Positions 36,261-45,313 of a DNA stretch of 64,000 nucleotides are shown one piece after another. The DNA is taken from positions 3,286,001 to 3,350,000 of the forward strand of contig NZ_CP020880.1 of NCBI RefSeq assembly GCF_002157855.1, given 5' to 3'. Origin of the DNA: Sutcliffiella horikoshii (GTDB lineage Bacteria > Bacillota > Bacilli > Bacillales > Bacillaceae_I). Both the position numbers and the translations under genes were made by a program. Every line of letters begins with the position of its first letter. The stretch's first letter is position 1. The notes under the pieces were generated by a model that made no database searches, was not told the origin of the DNA, and saw nothing but the letters and a program-made list of their open reading frames with translations.

Positions 36261-36905
36261 ATGATTGTAGAAAGAATTATGAAGAAAAATGTCCATACAT
36301 TACTTCCAACAGATACTGTGGAGCATGCGCTTCATCTTATGGAAGAAAAGAACATCCGACACATTCCTATTGTAAACAATATGATGCAGTTGGTCGGAAT
36401 TATTTCTGATAGAGATGTACGTAACGGTTTGCAGGCAGCATTATATGAAAACAGTGCGCAAGAAGACTTGCAGCAGCCTCTTTCTAAAGTAATGAAAACA
36501 AATTTATTAACAGGACACCCCCTCGATTTTGTAGAGGAGGTCGCTGCGACTTTTTACGAATATAAGATTGGTTGCCTTCCGATTATACAGGACTCCAAAC
36601 TCGTTGGGATTGTTACAGAGACAGACCTTCTCTATACATTCGTACAGTTAACAGGAGCAAACCAACCCGCCTCACAATTTGAAGTGAAAGTCGAAAACAT
36701 TTCCGGCAAGCTTGCGGAAGTGACATCCATATTAAAAAAGCGAAAGTTAAATATACTCAGTGTGCTTGTCTACCCTCATCAAGACGAGCAGTTTAAAATA
36801 CTTGTCTTCCGGGTTCAAACGATGAATCCTACAGGTGTCATTCATGACCTCCAGGAGGAAGGCTATGAAGTATTATGGCCGAATTTGCCGGGTGTCACAT
36901 CATGA
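36261..36905 (+). CDS. acuB: AcuB, CBS-pair and ACT domain protein
   Basis: 214 aa; ATG after CAAGGAGGAAAGACC. Two CBS motifs (about 1-60 with 'MKKNVHTLLPTDTVEHALHL' in parts, and 75-130 with 'VGIVTETDLLYTF') are followed by an ACT-like domain (about 139-205). Probably senses adenine nucleotides or an amino acid. Its exact role in the AcuA/AcuC cycle is not established. Its stop overlaps the acuC start (ATGA). Confidence 0.94.
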   Translation: MIVERIMKKNVHTLLPTDTVEHALHLMEEKNIRHIPIVNNMMQLVGIISDRDVRNGLQAALYENSAQEDLQQPLSKVMKTNLLTGHPLDFVEEVAATFYEYKIGCLPIIQDSKLVGIVTETDLLYTFVQLTGANQPASQFEVKVENISGKLAEVTSILKKRKLNILSVLVYPHQDEQFKILVFRVQTMNPTGVIHDLQEEGYEVLWPNLPGVTS

Positions 36906-38080
36906 AAAAAGCAATCTTTGTGTATTCGGATGATTTTCAGACCTATAAGCTCAGTGAAAATCATCCATTCAATCAACTAAGAGTCAAGCTCACTTATGAT
37001 CTGCTTCATAAGAGCAATCTTCTTTCTGCTCAAGATATTGTTCCACCGAGAATGGCAACTGATGAGGAATTAGCGCTTATTCATGATCCGCGCTATATAG
37101 AGGCTGTTAAATTGGCTGGAAAAGGTTTATTGCCAAAAGAGAAAGCAAACAATTACGGACTTGGTACAGAAGATACGCCTATTTTTCCAAGTATGCACGA
37201 GGCAAGTGCCCTGCTCGTCGGTGGAACTTTAACAGCTGTTGACCAAGTAATGACAGGTAAATCTGAGCACGCTTTGAATTTAGGCGGAGGTCTGCATCAT
37301 GGTTTCCGAGGGAAAGCATCCGGATTTTGTATTTATAATGACACTGCTGTGGCAATTAAGTATCTTCAAGAAAAGTATGGTGCCCGGGTTCTATACGTCG
37401 ATACGGATGCCCATCATGGCGACGGTGTTCAGTGGGCTTTTTACGAGGATCCCAACGTCTGTACCTTATCTATACATGAAACGGGCAGGTATCTATTCCC
37501 TGGGACCGGCAATGTGAATGAACGGGGGCAGGGAGATGGATATGGTTATTCTTTCAATATTCCCATCGACGCCTTTACTGAGGATGACTCTTTCTTGGAG
37601 GTTTATGAACAGGCCCTTACAGAGGTGGCCAACTTCTTTAAACCAGATGTCATTTTAACGCAAAATGGTGCAGACGCCCATTACTATGACCCTCTCACCC
37701 ATCTGTCCACTTCCATTAAAGTGTATAGGGAGATTCCGAAGCTTGCTCATAAAATTGCCCATCAATATTGTAAAGGTCGCTGGATTGGTGTTGGAGGGGG
37801 AGGCTATGATATTTGGAGAGTCGTTCCACGGGCATGGTCTCATGTTTGGTTAGAAATGATAGAAAAGAACAATGTGCACGGTTCATTGTCAGAAGATTGG
37901 ATAAACGAATGGAAAGACAAGGCACCTGTGGAATTGCCTGCTGCATGGGAAGACCAACAGGACCTATATAAGCCTATTCCACGAAAACAGGAAATTACGG
38001 AGAAAAATAAACAGCTTCTCTCAAAAGCTTTATACCCTATTAGCCATCTGAGGACCGATAATAATTCACAGATTGGCTAA
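36902..38080 (+). CDS. acuC: Protein deacetylase AcuC
   Basis: 392 aa from the ATG at 36902, which overlaps the acuB stop; an upstream frame in acuB is not used. Class I/II histone deacetylase fold: 'NLGGGLHHGFRGKASGFCIYND' (HH), 'VLYVDTDAHHGDGVQWAFY' (zinc Asp/His), 'TQNGADAHYYDPLTHL' (zinc Asp) and 'GVGGGGYDIWRVVPRAW'. Removes acetyl from AcsA with zinc, reactivating it. Ends in a terminator shared with motS. Confidence 0.96.
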   Translation: MKKAIFVYSDDFQTYKLSENHPFNQLRVKLTYDLLHKSNLLSAQDIVPPRMATDEELALIHDPRYIEAVKLAGKGLLPKEKANNYGLGTEDTPIFPSMHEASALLVGGTLTAVDQVMTGKSEHALNLGGGLHHGFRGKASGFCIYNDTAVAIKYLQEKYGARVLYVDTDAHHGDGVQWAFYEDPNVCTLSIHETGRYLFPGTGNVNERGQGDGYGYSFNIPIDAFTEDDSFLEVYEQALTEVANFFKPDVILTQNGADAHYYDPLTHLSTSIKVYREIPKLAHKIAHQYCKGRWIGVGGGGYDIWRVVPRAWSHVWLEMIEKNNVHGSLSEDWINEWKDKAPVELPAAWEDQQDLYKPIPRKQEITEKNKQLLSKALYPISHLRTDNNSQIG

Positions 38081-38082
38081 AG

Positions 38083-38124
38083 AAAAACCAGCACTACGCC
38101 GTTTAGCGTGAAGAGCTGGTTTTT
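38083..38124. terminator. Terminator between acuC and motS
   Basis: AAAAACCAGC / GCTGGTTTTT outer stem with an inner CTACGC / GCGT hairpin; symmetrical, so serves both convergent operons. Confidence 0.88.
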
Positions 38125-38131
38125 CGCATTT

Positions 38132-38896
38132 TTAATTTACTGCGACTTCTTTTTGAGGATCAGAGATGACTATTTCTACTCTTCTATTTTTTTGATAATT
38201 AGTATCTGACGTATTGTCTACAATCGGCCTTGTATCACCATAACCTACTGCGCTGAAGCGCTCAGGATCCAATTCATGAGATTCAACAAGGTATCGAATC
38301 ACACTACTAGCCCGTGCTGCAGATAATTCCCAGTTGGAAGGAAACTTTTCTGTTGAGATTGGTCTGTTATCGGTATGTCCTTCTACTTTGACCAGGTTCG
38401 GGATTTTCGTTAATAATGTTCCGACTTTATCGAGAAAAGGATGTGCAATTGGAAGGATTCTGGCTTCAGCCGTCTCGTATAAAACCTTTTCTTCTAGCAC
38501 GAGAACGATGCCACGCTCTGTTCTGTTAGCAACCACTACATCCTCGAGGTCATTTTCTGCTAAAAATGTTTGTACCTCCACAAGCAGCTCTGCCAAACTA
38601 TCTTCATTCTCTTGCGTTTGTTCCTCGTTTTTCGCTACATCTTCTTGGTTATTGGTCGACTCCGTATTCACAGAGAAATCTGTCGGGTGCTCAAAAGGAA
38701 CAGCAGAAGGATTATAATCTAAGATATTTACTTGCTTAAACGATTCCGCTACCGCTTTAAACTTTACCAAGTCAATTTGAGACATAGAGAAAAGCAAGAT
38801 GAAGAAAACCAAAACCAGCATGAACAGATCCGAAAATGTTACCATCCAAATGGGTGCTCCTGGAGGTGTGCCCCTCTTTTTCTTTCTTAGCATCAT
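38132..38896 (-). CDS. motS: Flagellar stator protein MotS
   Basis: 254 aa. One membrane helix (about 17-40) with the ion-binding aspartate in 'PIWMVTFSDLFMLVLVFF', a linker rich in Gln, Glu and Asn (about 60-105), then an OmpA-like peptidoglycan-binding domain with 'VEGHTDNRPISTEKFPSNWELSAARA'. With MotP it forms the Na+-driven stator. ATGA overlap with motP. In B. subtilis motPS follows ccpA, as here. Confidence 0.94.
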   Translation of the reverse strand: MMLRKKKRGTPPGAPIWMVTFSDLFMLVLVFFILLFSMSQIDLVKFKAVAESFKQVNILDYNPSAVPFEHPTDFSVNTESTNNQEDVAKNEEQTQENEDSLAELLVEVQTFLAENDLEDVVVANRTERGIVLVLEEKVLYETAEARILPIAHPFLDKVGTLLTKIPNLVKVEGHTDNRPISTEKFPSNWELSAARASSVIRYLVESHELDPERFSAVGYGDTRPIVDNTSDTNYQKNRRVEIVISDPQKEVAVN

Positions 38897-39708
38897 CGCA
38901 CACTTTCCTCCAATGCCTCCATTTCCATTACTTCTTCTTGTACGCGGTCACGCGAAGTAAGGAATGCGGATAATTTCTCTTCCAGGATTTTAGGATTCTG
39001 GCCAGACTGCACCCCAATAACACCCTCTATAATAATTTGTTTGAGAAAAACTTCTTTTTCTGTTTTGTTTCCCAATTTATTGGCCATAGGAATGCAGATT
39101 AGATTGGCAATCAGGGACCCATATAATGTGGTCAAGATAGCGATGGCCATGTTTGGTCCCAAGGTAGTTGGATCATTCAGGTTGTTCAGCATTAAAACTA
39201 GTCCGATCAGGGTTCCAATCATTCCCCAAGCAGGTGCATATTCCCCTGCCTTGTCCAGGATGGTTTTCCCTTTTAAATGCCTCTCTTCCATTGCGCTTAT
39301 TTCTGCATTCATGATGTCATTGATGACTTCTGGCTCAACTCCGTCAACGGCGAGAAGTATCCCTTTTTTAATAAATTCATCATCCACATCTTCCAATTCT
39401 GCCTCTAAAGCAAGTAGGCCTTCTCTTCTTGCTCGATCAGCAAGGCGGACAAATGTGTTAATCAGAACAGGCAGTTCCATTTCCTTACGGGAAAATGCGG
39501 CTTTTACGACTACGGGTACAAGCTTCAATTCTTTCATATTAAAACTAATGAATAGTGCCCCTGCCGTTCCCCCTAATACAATGAACAAGGACGCAGGATC
39601 CAGGAAACTTGCTAATCCTGCAAGACCGTTTCCGCTTAATATTCCAAACATTATCATCGCCAAACCGAGAACGATACCTATTGGTGTTAACATATCAAAC
39701 TTTTTCAT
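38893..39708 (-). CDS. motP: Flagellar stator protein MotP
   Basis: 271 aa, MotA/TolQ/ExbB family with four membrane helices (about 8-27, 33-52, 155-175, 185-205) and a cytoplasmic loop 'LADRARREGLLALEAEL' that contacts FliG. 'AWGMIGTLIGLVLML' is helix 3. Start ATG after AGGGGAGAAAGT. Its distance to ccpA (351 bp) is filled by a terminator-like stem-loop and repeat copy 6. Confidence 0.95.
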   Translation of the reverse strand: MKKFDMLTPIGIVLGLAMIMFGILSGNGLAGLASFLDPASLFIVLGGTAGALFISFNMKELKLVPVVVKAAFSRKEMELPVLINTFVRLADRARREGLLALEAELEDVDDEFIKKGILLAVDGVEPEVINDIMNAEISAMEERHLKGKTILDKAGEYAPAWGMIGTLIGLVLMLNNLNDPTTLGPNMAIAILTTLYGSLIANLICIPMANKLGNKTEKEVFLKQIIIEGVIGVQSGQNPKILEEKLSAFLTSRDRVQEEVMEMEALEESVR

Positions 39709-39768
39709 ACTTTCTCCCCTGACCTTAAACGCTCTTGTTTGTTTTTAAATTGACTTACTACACTAACT

Positions 39769-39960
39769 CCCAGTTTCCTTTCGTTGCAGGTGGTCGCTTT
39801 CCGCGGGACGGTGCTTGAGCCTCCTCGGTTTCTCCTGTGGGGTCTCAATCTACCGTTACTCCCCCGCAGGACAAGGAAAGCTCCGCAGCAATTCATCGCA
39901 CGAAGAAAATGCGTTAGCATTTTCGAGGAGTCTCCCACCTTCCACGCCAGTCAACTGGGG
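39769..39960 (+). repeat. Palindromic repeat element, copy 6 (long form)
   Basis: Ends CCCAGTT (39769-39775) / AACTGGG (39953-39959). Arms GGTGG / CCACC. Has the extra hairpin module GAAAATGC-GTTA-GCATTTTC. Located between ccpA and motP. Confidence 0.9.
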
Positions 39961-39994
39961 ATAGTGGATTAATCAATTGATTGTCGTTTTTAGA

Positions 39995-40040
39995 TAAAGA
40001 AAGAGGACAAACGTTTTGGTGGTTGTCCTCTTCTTTTACT
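39995..40040 (-). terminator. Terminator-like stem-loop after ccpA
   Basis: Reverse strand AAGAGGACAA-loop-TTGTCCTCTT followed by TCTTTATCT, an incomplete T tract. In B. subtilis a stem-loop at this place limits readthrough from ccpA into motPS. Confidence 0.75.
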
Positions 40041-40059
40041 ATCTATATCGACAGTATTT

Positions 40060-41058
40060 TTATTTTGTTGAGCGTCTAAATTCAATTCTATGTGGAAGTA
40101 CGACAGTTTGGTCTTCTACTTTCTCTTTGTTCATAAATTTCGTTAATAGTCTCATGGCTACTGCCCCGATATCATACATCGGTTGTACAACTGTAGAGAG
40201 CTGCGGACGGACCATTGTTGCCAGTCTAGTGTTATCAAAACCGATTACTTCAATATCTTCTGGGATGTTTAGTCCGTTGTCCTGAGCACCATGAATGACT
40301 CCCAAAGCCATTTCATCCGTTCCAACAAAAATGGCTGTTGGACGATCCTTCATTCCGATAAGTTTTTCCACAGCTTCTATACCGGAATCGTAAGAATAGT
40401 CACCTTCTATCACGATCTCCTCATCATAAGAAAGACCTGCTTCTTCTAGTGCACGTTTATAGCCAGTCAATTTTTTCTCACCGTTGATTGGTTCTTCAAA
40501 AAGACCTGACACATAACCAACTCGTTTATGCCCTTTTTCAATTAATGCTGTTACAGCGTCAAAAGAGGCTTGAACATAATCAATGGTCACTGATGGCACT
40601 TTATTGTCCTTTTCAATCGATGCTGCTAATACAATAGGTACTGGTGATCTTTCAAATTCAGCAGCCAGTTCTTCTGTTATATTACCACTCATGAAAACAA
40701 TTCCATCTACTTGTTTGCCAAGCATCGTGTTTAACAGGTGTAATTCCTTGTCCACATTTTGATCGGAATTGCTTAAGATAATATTGTATTTATACATCGT
40801 TGCAATATCTTCAATTCCGCGAGCAAGCTCTGCATAGAAGATATTGGAGATATCAGGGATGATAACTCCTACTGTTGTTGTTTTTTTGCTTGCTAGCCCT
40901 CTGGCTACTGCATTGGGACGATAACCAAGACGTTCAATTGCTTCCAACACTTTTTTTCTTGTGGTTGGTTTTACATTCGGGTTTCCGTTTACTACTCGGG
41001 AAACCGTTGCCATGGAAACATTCGCTTCTCTTGCAACATCATAAATCGTTACATTCAT
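40060..41058 (-). CDS. ccpA: Catabolite control protein A
   Basis: 332 aa LacI-family regulator. HTH and hinge: '[22 protein letters not shown]' and '[14 protein letters not shown]'; the rest is a periplasmic-binding-protein-like core. With HPr-Ser46-P it binds cre sites. Four candidate targets in this window carry cre matches (ackA, megL-like, acsA, acuABC). ATG after AGAAGGAG. aroA lies upstream on the same strand behind a stem-loop. Confidence 0.98.
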   Translation of the reverse strand: MNVTIYDVAREANVSMATVSRVVNGNPNVKPTTRKKVLEAIERLGYRPNAVARGLASKKTTTVGVIIPDISNIFYAELARGIEDIATMYKYNIILSNSDQNVDKELHLLNTMLGKQVDGIVFMSGNITEELAAEFERSPVPIVLAASIEKDNKVPSVTIDYVQASFDAVTALIEKGHKRVGYVSGLFEEPINGEKKLTGYKRALEEAGLSYDEEIVIEGDYSYDSGIEAVEKLIGMKDRPTAIFVGTDEMALGVIHGAQDNGLNIPEDIEVIGFDNTRLATMVRPQLSTVVQPMYDIGAVAMRLLTKFMNKEKVEDQTVVLPHRIEFRRSTK

Positions 41059-41182
41059 TCACACACACTCTCCTTCTATATACATGCATCTATGTAAGGC
41101 AATATTTAATAAGATAAATTTGGCAAAATAACGCATTTATCTAATAATCATACGTTATTCTAAGCAGACAAGCAATGAATTT

Positions 41183-41211
41183 ACTATACTCCTGCTTATA
41201 TCTTTTGCTAA
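41183..41211 (-). promoter_or_regulatory. Probable promoter of ccpA
   Basis: Reverse strand TTAGCA (41206-41211), 17-bp spacer, TATAGT (41183-41188). Confidence 0.5.
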
Positions 41212-41237
41212 ATGTAAATTTTTTATGAAAACTTATG

Positions 41238-41276
41238 AAAACAGACAAAGACGAGCGTTCTGCCCGCTCGTCTTTG
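41238..41276 (-). terminator. Stem-loop terminator after aroA
   Basis: Perfect 12-bp stem CAAAGACGAGCG / CGCTCGTCTTTG; only a short T run follows. Confidence 0.75.
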
Positions 41277-41287
41277 GTGAAATCTTA

Positions 41288-42364
41288 TTATGATTTGTAT
41301 GCGTAGTGACTGCGCAATTCAGTGATGAACTCATTGAACTCATCGATGTCCATCTGCTGTGCCGCGTCGGAAAGTGCTACTGCCGGATCAGGATGAACTT
41401 CAGCCATCACTCCATCCGCACCGATTGCAAGTGCTGCCTTTGCTGTAGGCAATAGAAGATCTTTTCTACCTGTGGAATGTGTTACATCCACAAATACAGG
41501 TAAATGAGTTTCTTTCTTTAAAATTGGTACAGCAGAGATATCTAATGTATTACGTGTAGCTTTCTCATACGTTCTGATTCCACGCTCACACAAAATGATT
41601 TGGTCATTACCTTGAGAGATAATGTACTCAGCTGCATTGATGAACTCATCAATCGTAGCTGCAAGTCCTCTTTTTAGAAGAACTGGCTTTTTCACTGCAC
41701 CAGCAGCTTTCAATAGTTCAAAGTTTTGCATGTTACGTGCACCGATTTGGATAACATCTACATAATCGCATGCGACTTCAATATCAGCAGGGTTGATGAT
41801 TTCACTGATGATTGCCATATCGAACTCATCACCAACACGTTTTAATATCTTTAAACCTTCTAATCCCAGTCCTTGGAAGTCGTATGGAGATGTTCTTGGC
41901 TTGAATGCCCCACCACGCAGAAGTTTAATTCCTTGCGCTTTTGCTGCTTGGGCAACTTGGGCAACCTGTTCATAACTTTCAACTGCGCAAGGGCCGACGA
42001 TGAAGTTTTGAGATCCATCGCCAATTTTTACTCCTTTTACTTCAACAACCGTATCTTCCGGTTTTTTCTTACGGGATACCAGTAAAGCTTTTCTATGATC
42101 ATCTTTTTGCAGTTCAAGACCTGCTTTGAAAATCTCTTTGAATAAATGCTGTAAAGTGGAAGTTTCGAAAGGTCCATCGTTATGTTCCGTGATCAGGTCC
42201 AACATTTTTCTCTCACGGACAGGGTCATATCGATTTACACCTTGCGCCTCTTTAAGCTTTCCAATTTCTTGGACAAGCTCACCGCGCTTGTTAATAACCT
42301 CTAATAGTTGTAAGTTTAGTTCTTCGACTTGTTTTCGCAAGGCATCTAATTCGTTATGACTCAT
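41288..42364 (-). CDS. aroA: Bifunctional DAHP synthase / chorismate mutase
   Basis: 358 aa. Residues 1-90 are an AroQ chorismate mutase ('[33 protein letters not shown]' in parts); residues about 105-355 are a type Ibeta DAHP synthase ('[13 protein letters not shown]', '[20 protein letters not shown]', '[13 protein letters not shown]'). It makes the first committed shikimate intermediate; the mutase domain acts as the prephenate/chorismate sensor. Called AroA in B. subtilis (AroG in other species). Confidence 0.97.
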   Translation of the reverse strand: MSHNELDALRKQVEELNLQLLEVINKRGELVQEIGKLKEAQGVNRYDPVRERKMLDLITEHNDGPFETSTLQHLFKEIFKAGLELQKDDHRKALLVSRKKKPEDTVVEVKGVKIGDGSQNFIVGPCAVESYEQVAQVAQAAKAQGIKLLRGGAFKPRTSPYDFQGLGLEGLKILKRVGDEFDMAIISEIINPADIEVACDYVDVIQIGARNMQNFELLKAAGAVKKPVLLKRGLAATIDEFINAAEYIISQGNDQIILCERGIRTYEKATRNTLDISAVPILKKETHLPVFVDVTHSTGRKDLLLPTAKAALAIGADGVMAEVHPDPAVALSDAAQQMDIDEFNEFITELRSHYAYKS

Positions 42365-42427
42365 ATAATTTCATCCTTTCTGTATTTATAACAGTACCGA
42401 GTTGTGGTACATTTCTATTAATTAGTT

Positions 42428-42456
42428 ATTATAAACGATGACTTTCTGATTGTCAC
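42428..42456 (-). promoter_or_regulatory. Sigma-A promoter of aroA
   Basis: Reverse strand GTGACA (42451-42456), 17-bp spacer, TATAAT (42428-42433). Confidence 0.65.
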
Positions 42457-42503
42457 GGATTTTTTCTTTATTAATTAAACGCTTTTAAGCGGTAAAGTAT
42501 TAT

Positions 42504-44696
42504 ATGATGCTACATAGGGATGGTGAATCTTCTTTGATTTTCGCATTGGATATTGGAACAAGGTCAGTGGTAGGACTACTGTTAGAACAAGATAAGAGTA
42601 AGTTCCGCATCAAGGATATAGTAGTAAAAGAGCACGAAGAACGCGCCATGTTGGATGGTCAAATTCATGATATTTTGGCAGTTTCTAAAGTAATTACATA
42701 TGTGAAAGAAAAGTTAGAAGAAAAACATGGACCATTAAAAAAAGTATGTGTCGCTGCAGCAGGAAGAGCCTTAAAAACACAGACGGCCTATGCGATTCAA
42801 GATATTAAAGGGAAAGCACTTTTTACAGAAGACGATATATTTTTATTAGAACTTTCCGCTGTTCAGGAAGCGCAAAGGAAGTTACTCCAAGAAAGTGAGA
42901 TTGACTCAGCAAACCAATATTTCTGTGTAGGATACTCAGTTCTAAGGTATTACTTGGATGAAGAAGAGATTGGCAGCCTGCTCGATCAAAGAGGGGAAAA
43001 AGCATCTGTTGAGATTATTTCCACATTCTTACCTAAAATCGTAGTAGAATCATTGATTTCAGCCCTTCAACGGTCGAACCTTCAACTTGAAGCCCTGACA
43101 CTTGAACCGATTGCAGCGATTAATGCCCTCATTCCTCCTTCTATGCGAAGATTGAATATCGCCTTAGTAGACATTGGTGCTGGTACATCTGACGTGGCCA
43201 TCTCCATGGATGGGACTGTCACTGCATACGGAATGGTCCCTGTTGCTGGGGATGAAATTACAGAAGGTTTGAGTGATGCTTTTCTACTTGACTTCCCACA
43301 GGCCGAACAAGCAAAACGCGACTTGCTCCATAAGGAGGATATTACCTTTACCGATATTCTTGGCTTTGAACAAACTCTCTCCAAACAAGAAATGGTAGAT
43401 CAGATTTACTCCTCGATAGAGAAACTCGCTTCCTCTATCACAAAGGAGATTAAGAGGCAAAATAACCAAATAGCCCCTAAAGCTGTCATGCTTGTGGGAG
43501 GTGGAAGCCTTACCCCTTCTCTCCCTTTGCTCATTGCTGAAAAACTGGGCTTACCTGAAAATCGTGTAGCAATTCGAGGCGTAGACGCGATTGGGCAATT
43601 GGATCAAACAGACCTCCCTGTAAAAGGACCTGAATTTATCACGCCTATCGGGATTGCCATTGCTGCAAAGGAAAAACCAATCGAATACGTTTCTGTCACC
43701 GTCAATGAGCTTCCCGTTCGTTTATTTGATGTGAAAAAGCTGACCATTGGAGACAGCCTTTTAGCTGCGGGGATTAGCATCAACAAATTGGTTGGGAAGC
43801 CAGGCTTGGCATTAATGGTTGAGGTGAACGGGAAAGGAATTACATGTCCAGGAAGTTTTGGCGAAGCACCGAAGATTTTAAAAAATGGACAGCCAGCTCA
43901 AAGTTTTGATCCTATTGAAAATGGTGATGCCATTATGGTGGAAAAAGGCGTGGATGGAAAAGCAGCCGCGATTACTGTCCGTGAGGTTGTAGGAACAACG
44001 TTACCTATCGTTTCCGTAGCTGTAAACGGCAAAGCTGAAGCTATCAATCCAAGTATACTCCTTAACGGTCATCCAGTCTCATTGGACCAACAACTCGAAG
44101 ACCGCGATAAGGTTACATTCACCTACCCGGAAACCATAAGGGACCTTCTGTTGCAGAGCAATGAAATTGCAGAAAAGGATCTTGAGCCATTTCACTTATT
44201 CATAAACGACGAGAAAACCAACCTTTCACCATTTTCTGTCCAAGTGAAGAAGAATGGAAAACAAGTCACTTTACATGACCATTTTTCCAATGAAGACAGT
44301 ATTGTCTGGGAAAAAGGAAGCACACCTACAGTAAAAATGCTTGCTATCAATCAACAGTATGAAACCAAACAAGAAATAGCCGTCACTTATAAAGGGCAAA
44401 GAGTTGTCTTGAGTAAGGTGTTGCTTGAATTTTATCGCAATGGGAAGTTGCTTGAAGAGGAGGATATCCTACATAGAGGCGACCACCTGCAAGTGATGAT
44501 CAGGCGCAAGGAGCCATTCATTTTTCAAGATATGTTCCGCTTCGTCGATATAGACAGACCAAAAGGCGCTGGATCCTTTATGTTAAAGAAAAATGGCATG
44601 GAAGCCTCTTTCTACGACTTTATCGACCATGGGGATGAACTAGACATAGAGTGGAAAAGTAAAGTCCTAGAAGTCAACTTGGAAGATAAGGCTTGA
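42504..44696 (+). CDS. Large FtsA/PilM-like actin-fold protein
   Basis: 730 aa. Residues about 12-385 are an actin-like ATPase of the FtsA/PilM/MreB group: phosphate-1 'FALDIGTRSVVGLL', phosphate-2 'ALVDIGAGTSDVAI' and adenosine motif 'MLVGGGSLTPSLP'. The remaining 345 residues, absent from FtsA (about 440 aa), form several repeated beta-rich units, each with an 'NG' or 'NGK' turn and a 'GD' or 'RD' step (for example 'VAVNGKAEAINPS', 'IENGDAIMVEK', 'LEDRDKVTFTYP', 'LHRGDHLQVM', 'DHGDELDIEW'). Start uncertain: the ATG at 42504 has no ribosome site, while a TTG at 42534 follows GGTGA by 7 nt. Role in division or shape is inference; not in the B. subtilis order. Confidence 0.85.
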   Translation: MMLHRDGESSLIFALDIGTRSVVGLLLEQDKSKFRIKDIVVKEHEERAMLDGQIHDILAVSKVITYVKEKLEEKHGPLKKVCVAAAGRALKTQTAYAIQDIKGKALFTEDDIFLLELSAVQEAQRKLLQESEIDSANQYFCVGYSVLRYYLDEEEIGSLLDQRGEKASVEIISTFLPKIVVESLISALQRSNLQLEALTLEPIAAINALIPPSMRRLNIALVDIGAGTSDVAISMDGTVTAYGMVPVAGDEITEGLSDAFLLDFPQAEQAKRDLLHKEDITFTDILGFEQTLSKQEMVDQIYSSIEKLASSITKEIKRQNNQIAPKAVMLVGGGSLTPSLPLLIAEKLGLPENRVAIRGVDAIGQLDQTDLPVKGPEFITPIGIAIAAKEKPIEYVSVTVNELPVRLFDVKKLTIGDSLLAAGISINKLVGKPGLALMVEVNGKGITCPGSFGEAPKILKNGQPAQSFDPIENGDAIMVEKGVDGKAAAITVREVVGTTLPIVSVAVNGKAEAINPSILLNGHPVSLDQQLEDRDKVTFTYPETIRDLLLQSNEIAEKDLEPFHLFINDEKTNLSPFSVQVKKNGKQVTLHDHFSNEDSIVWEKGSTPTVKMLAINQQYETKQEIAVTYKGQRVVLSKVLLEFYRNGKLLEEEDILHRGDHLQVMIRRKEPFIFQDMFRFVDIDRPKGAGSFMLKKNGMEASFYDFIDHGDELDIEWKSKVLEVNLEDKA

Positions 44697-44700
44697 TCCA

Positions 44701-44741
44701 AAATAAAACGAACGTGCATAGTCGCACGTTCGTTTTATTTT
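44701..44741. terminator. Terminator between FtsA-like gene and ytxJ
   Basis: 17-bp stem AAATAAAACGAACGTGC / GCACGTTCGTTTTATTT; bidirectional; overlaps the ytxJ stop. Confidence 0.92.
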
Positions 44742-45061
44742 ACGTTCTCTTGAAGGGAAGAATGGGTAATCTTCCAGTGGGTTGCACTCCATGCAACTTT
44801 TCCATTTTTAAATAATAACGCTTGCGGAGATTCATGCTTTACATCAAATGTCTCCGCGATATGATTGGAGAGTGGTCTAGCTTCTTGGACATTTAGATAA
44901 AAACATGGAACCTGATCTTGGTCTGCTACAAAGTTTTCGAATTCTTCAAATGCTGCATGACTGATTGGACATGTTGTGCTGTTTTTGAAGAATAAAAAAG
45001 TATCATTTTCTTGAACGATCTGATCGAATTCTTCTACAGATTGTACGATAGTTTTGCTCAT
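44735..45061 (-). CDS. ytxJ: Monothiol bacilliredoxin YtxJ
   Basis: 108 aa from the ATG at 45061 (AAAGGG, 8 nt); the longer open frame upstream runs through a repeat element. Thioredoxin-like fold with a single active-site cysteine in 'FFKNSTTCPISHAAFEEF' (TCPIS, about residue 31) and cis-Pro region 'HESPQALLF'. Reduces bacillithiol-mixed disulfides. In B. subtilis it is the last gene of ytxGHJ; here a terminator and repeat copy 7 separate it from ytxH. Confidence 0.94.
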   Translation of the reverse strand: MSKTIVQSVEEFDQIVQENDTFLFFKNSTTCPISHAAFEEFENFVADQDQVPCFYLNVQEARPLSNHIAETFDVKHESPQALLFKNGKVAWSATHWKITHSSLQENVK

Positions 45062-45109
45062 ACTATTACACCCTTTTCTGCTTGTTTTAAGAATATGGCG
45101 GCTGACACC

Positions 45110-45236
45110 GCTGTTGATTTCCGCAAATGGCTTCGCTTTCCGCGGGGCGACCTTGAGCCTCCTCACAACGCTTCAGGGGTCTCAACATTGTCGCTACTCC
45201 CCCGCTGGAGTCTTCGCTTTTGCTCCAATCTACAGC
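45110..45236 (+). repeat. Palindromic repeat element, copy 7
   Basis: Nearly identical to copy 2: starts GCTGTTGATT, ends AATCTACAGC, blocks CTTCGCTTTCCGCGGGG, TTGAGCCTCCTC, GGGGTCTCAA, CCCCGCTGGAGTC. Sits between ytxH and ytxJ. Confidence 0.9.
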
Positions 45237-45251
45237 TATAAATCTCTCAGG

Positions 45252-45292
45252 AAATTAAAAACGGCGAAGTTATCATACCACTTCGCCGTTTT
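45252..45292 (-). terminator. Terminator after ytxH
   Basis: Perfect 12-bp stem AAAACGGCGAAG / CTTCGCCGTTTT with a T run on the reverse strand. Confidence 0.9.
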
Positions 45293-45313
45293 ATTCTCAA
45301 GTTATGAGATTGT

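Noticed and set aside
36875-36901. Upstream start for AcuC
   Set aside because: It is inside acuB without a ribosome site; the ATGA overlap start at 36902 fits the family.
45062-45166. N-terminal extension of YtxJ by 35 residues
   Set aside because: It lies within repeat copy 7 and past the ribosome site; the family begins at the ATG at 45061.
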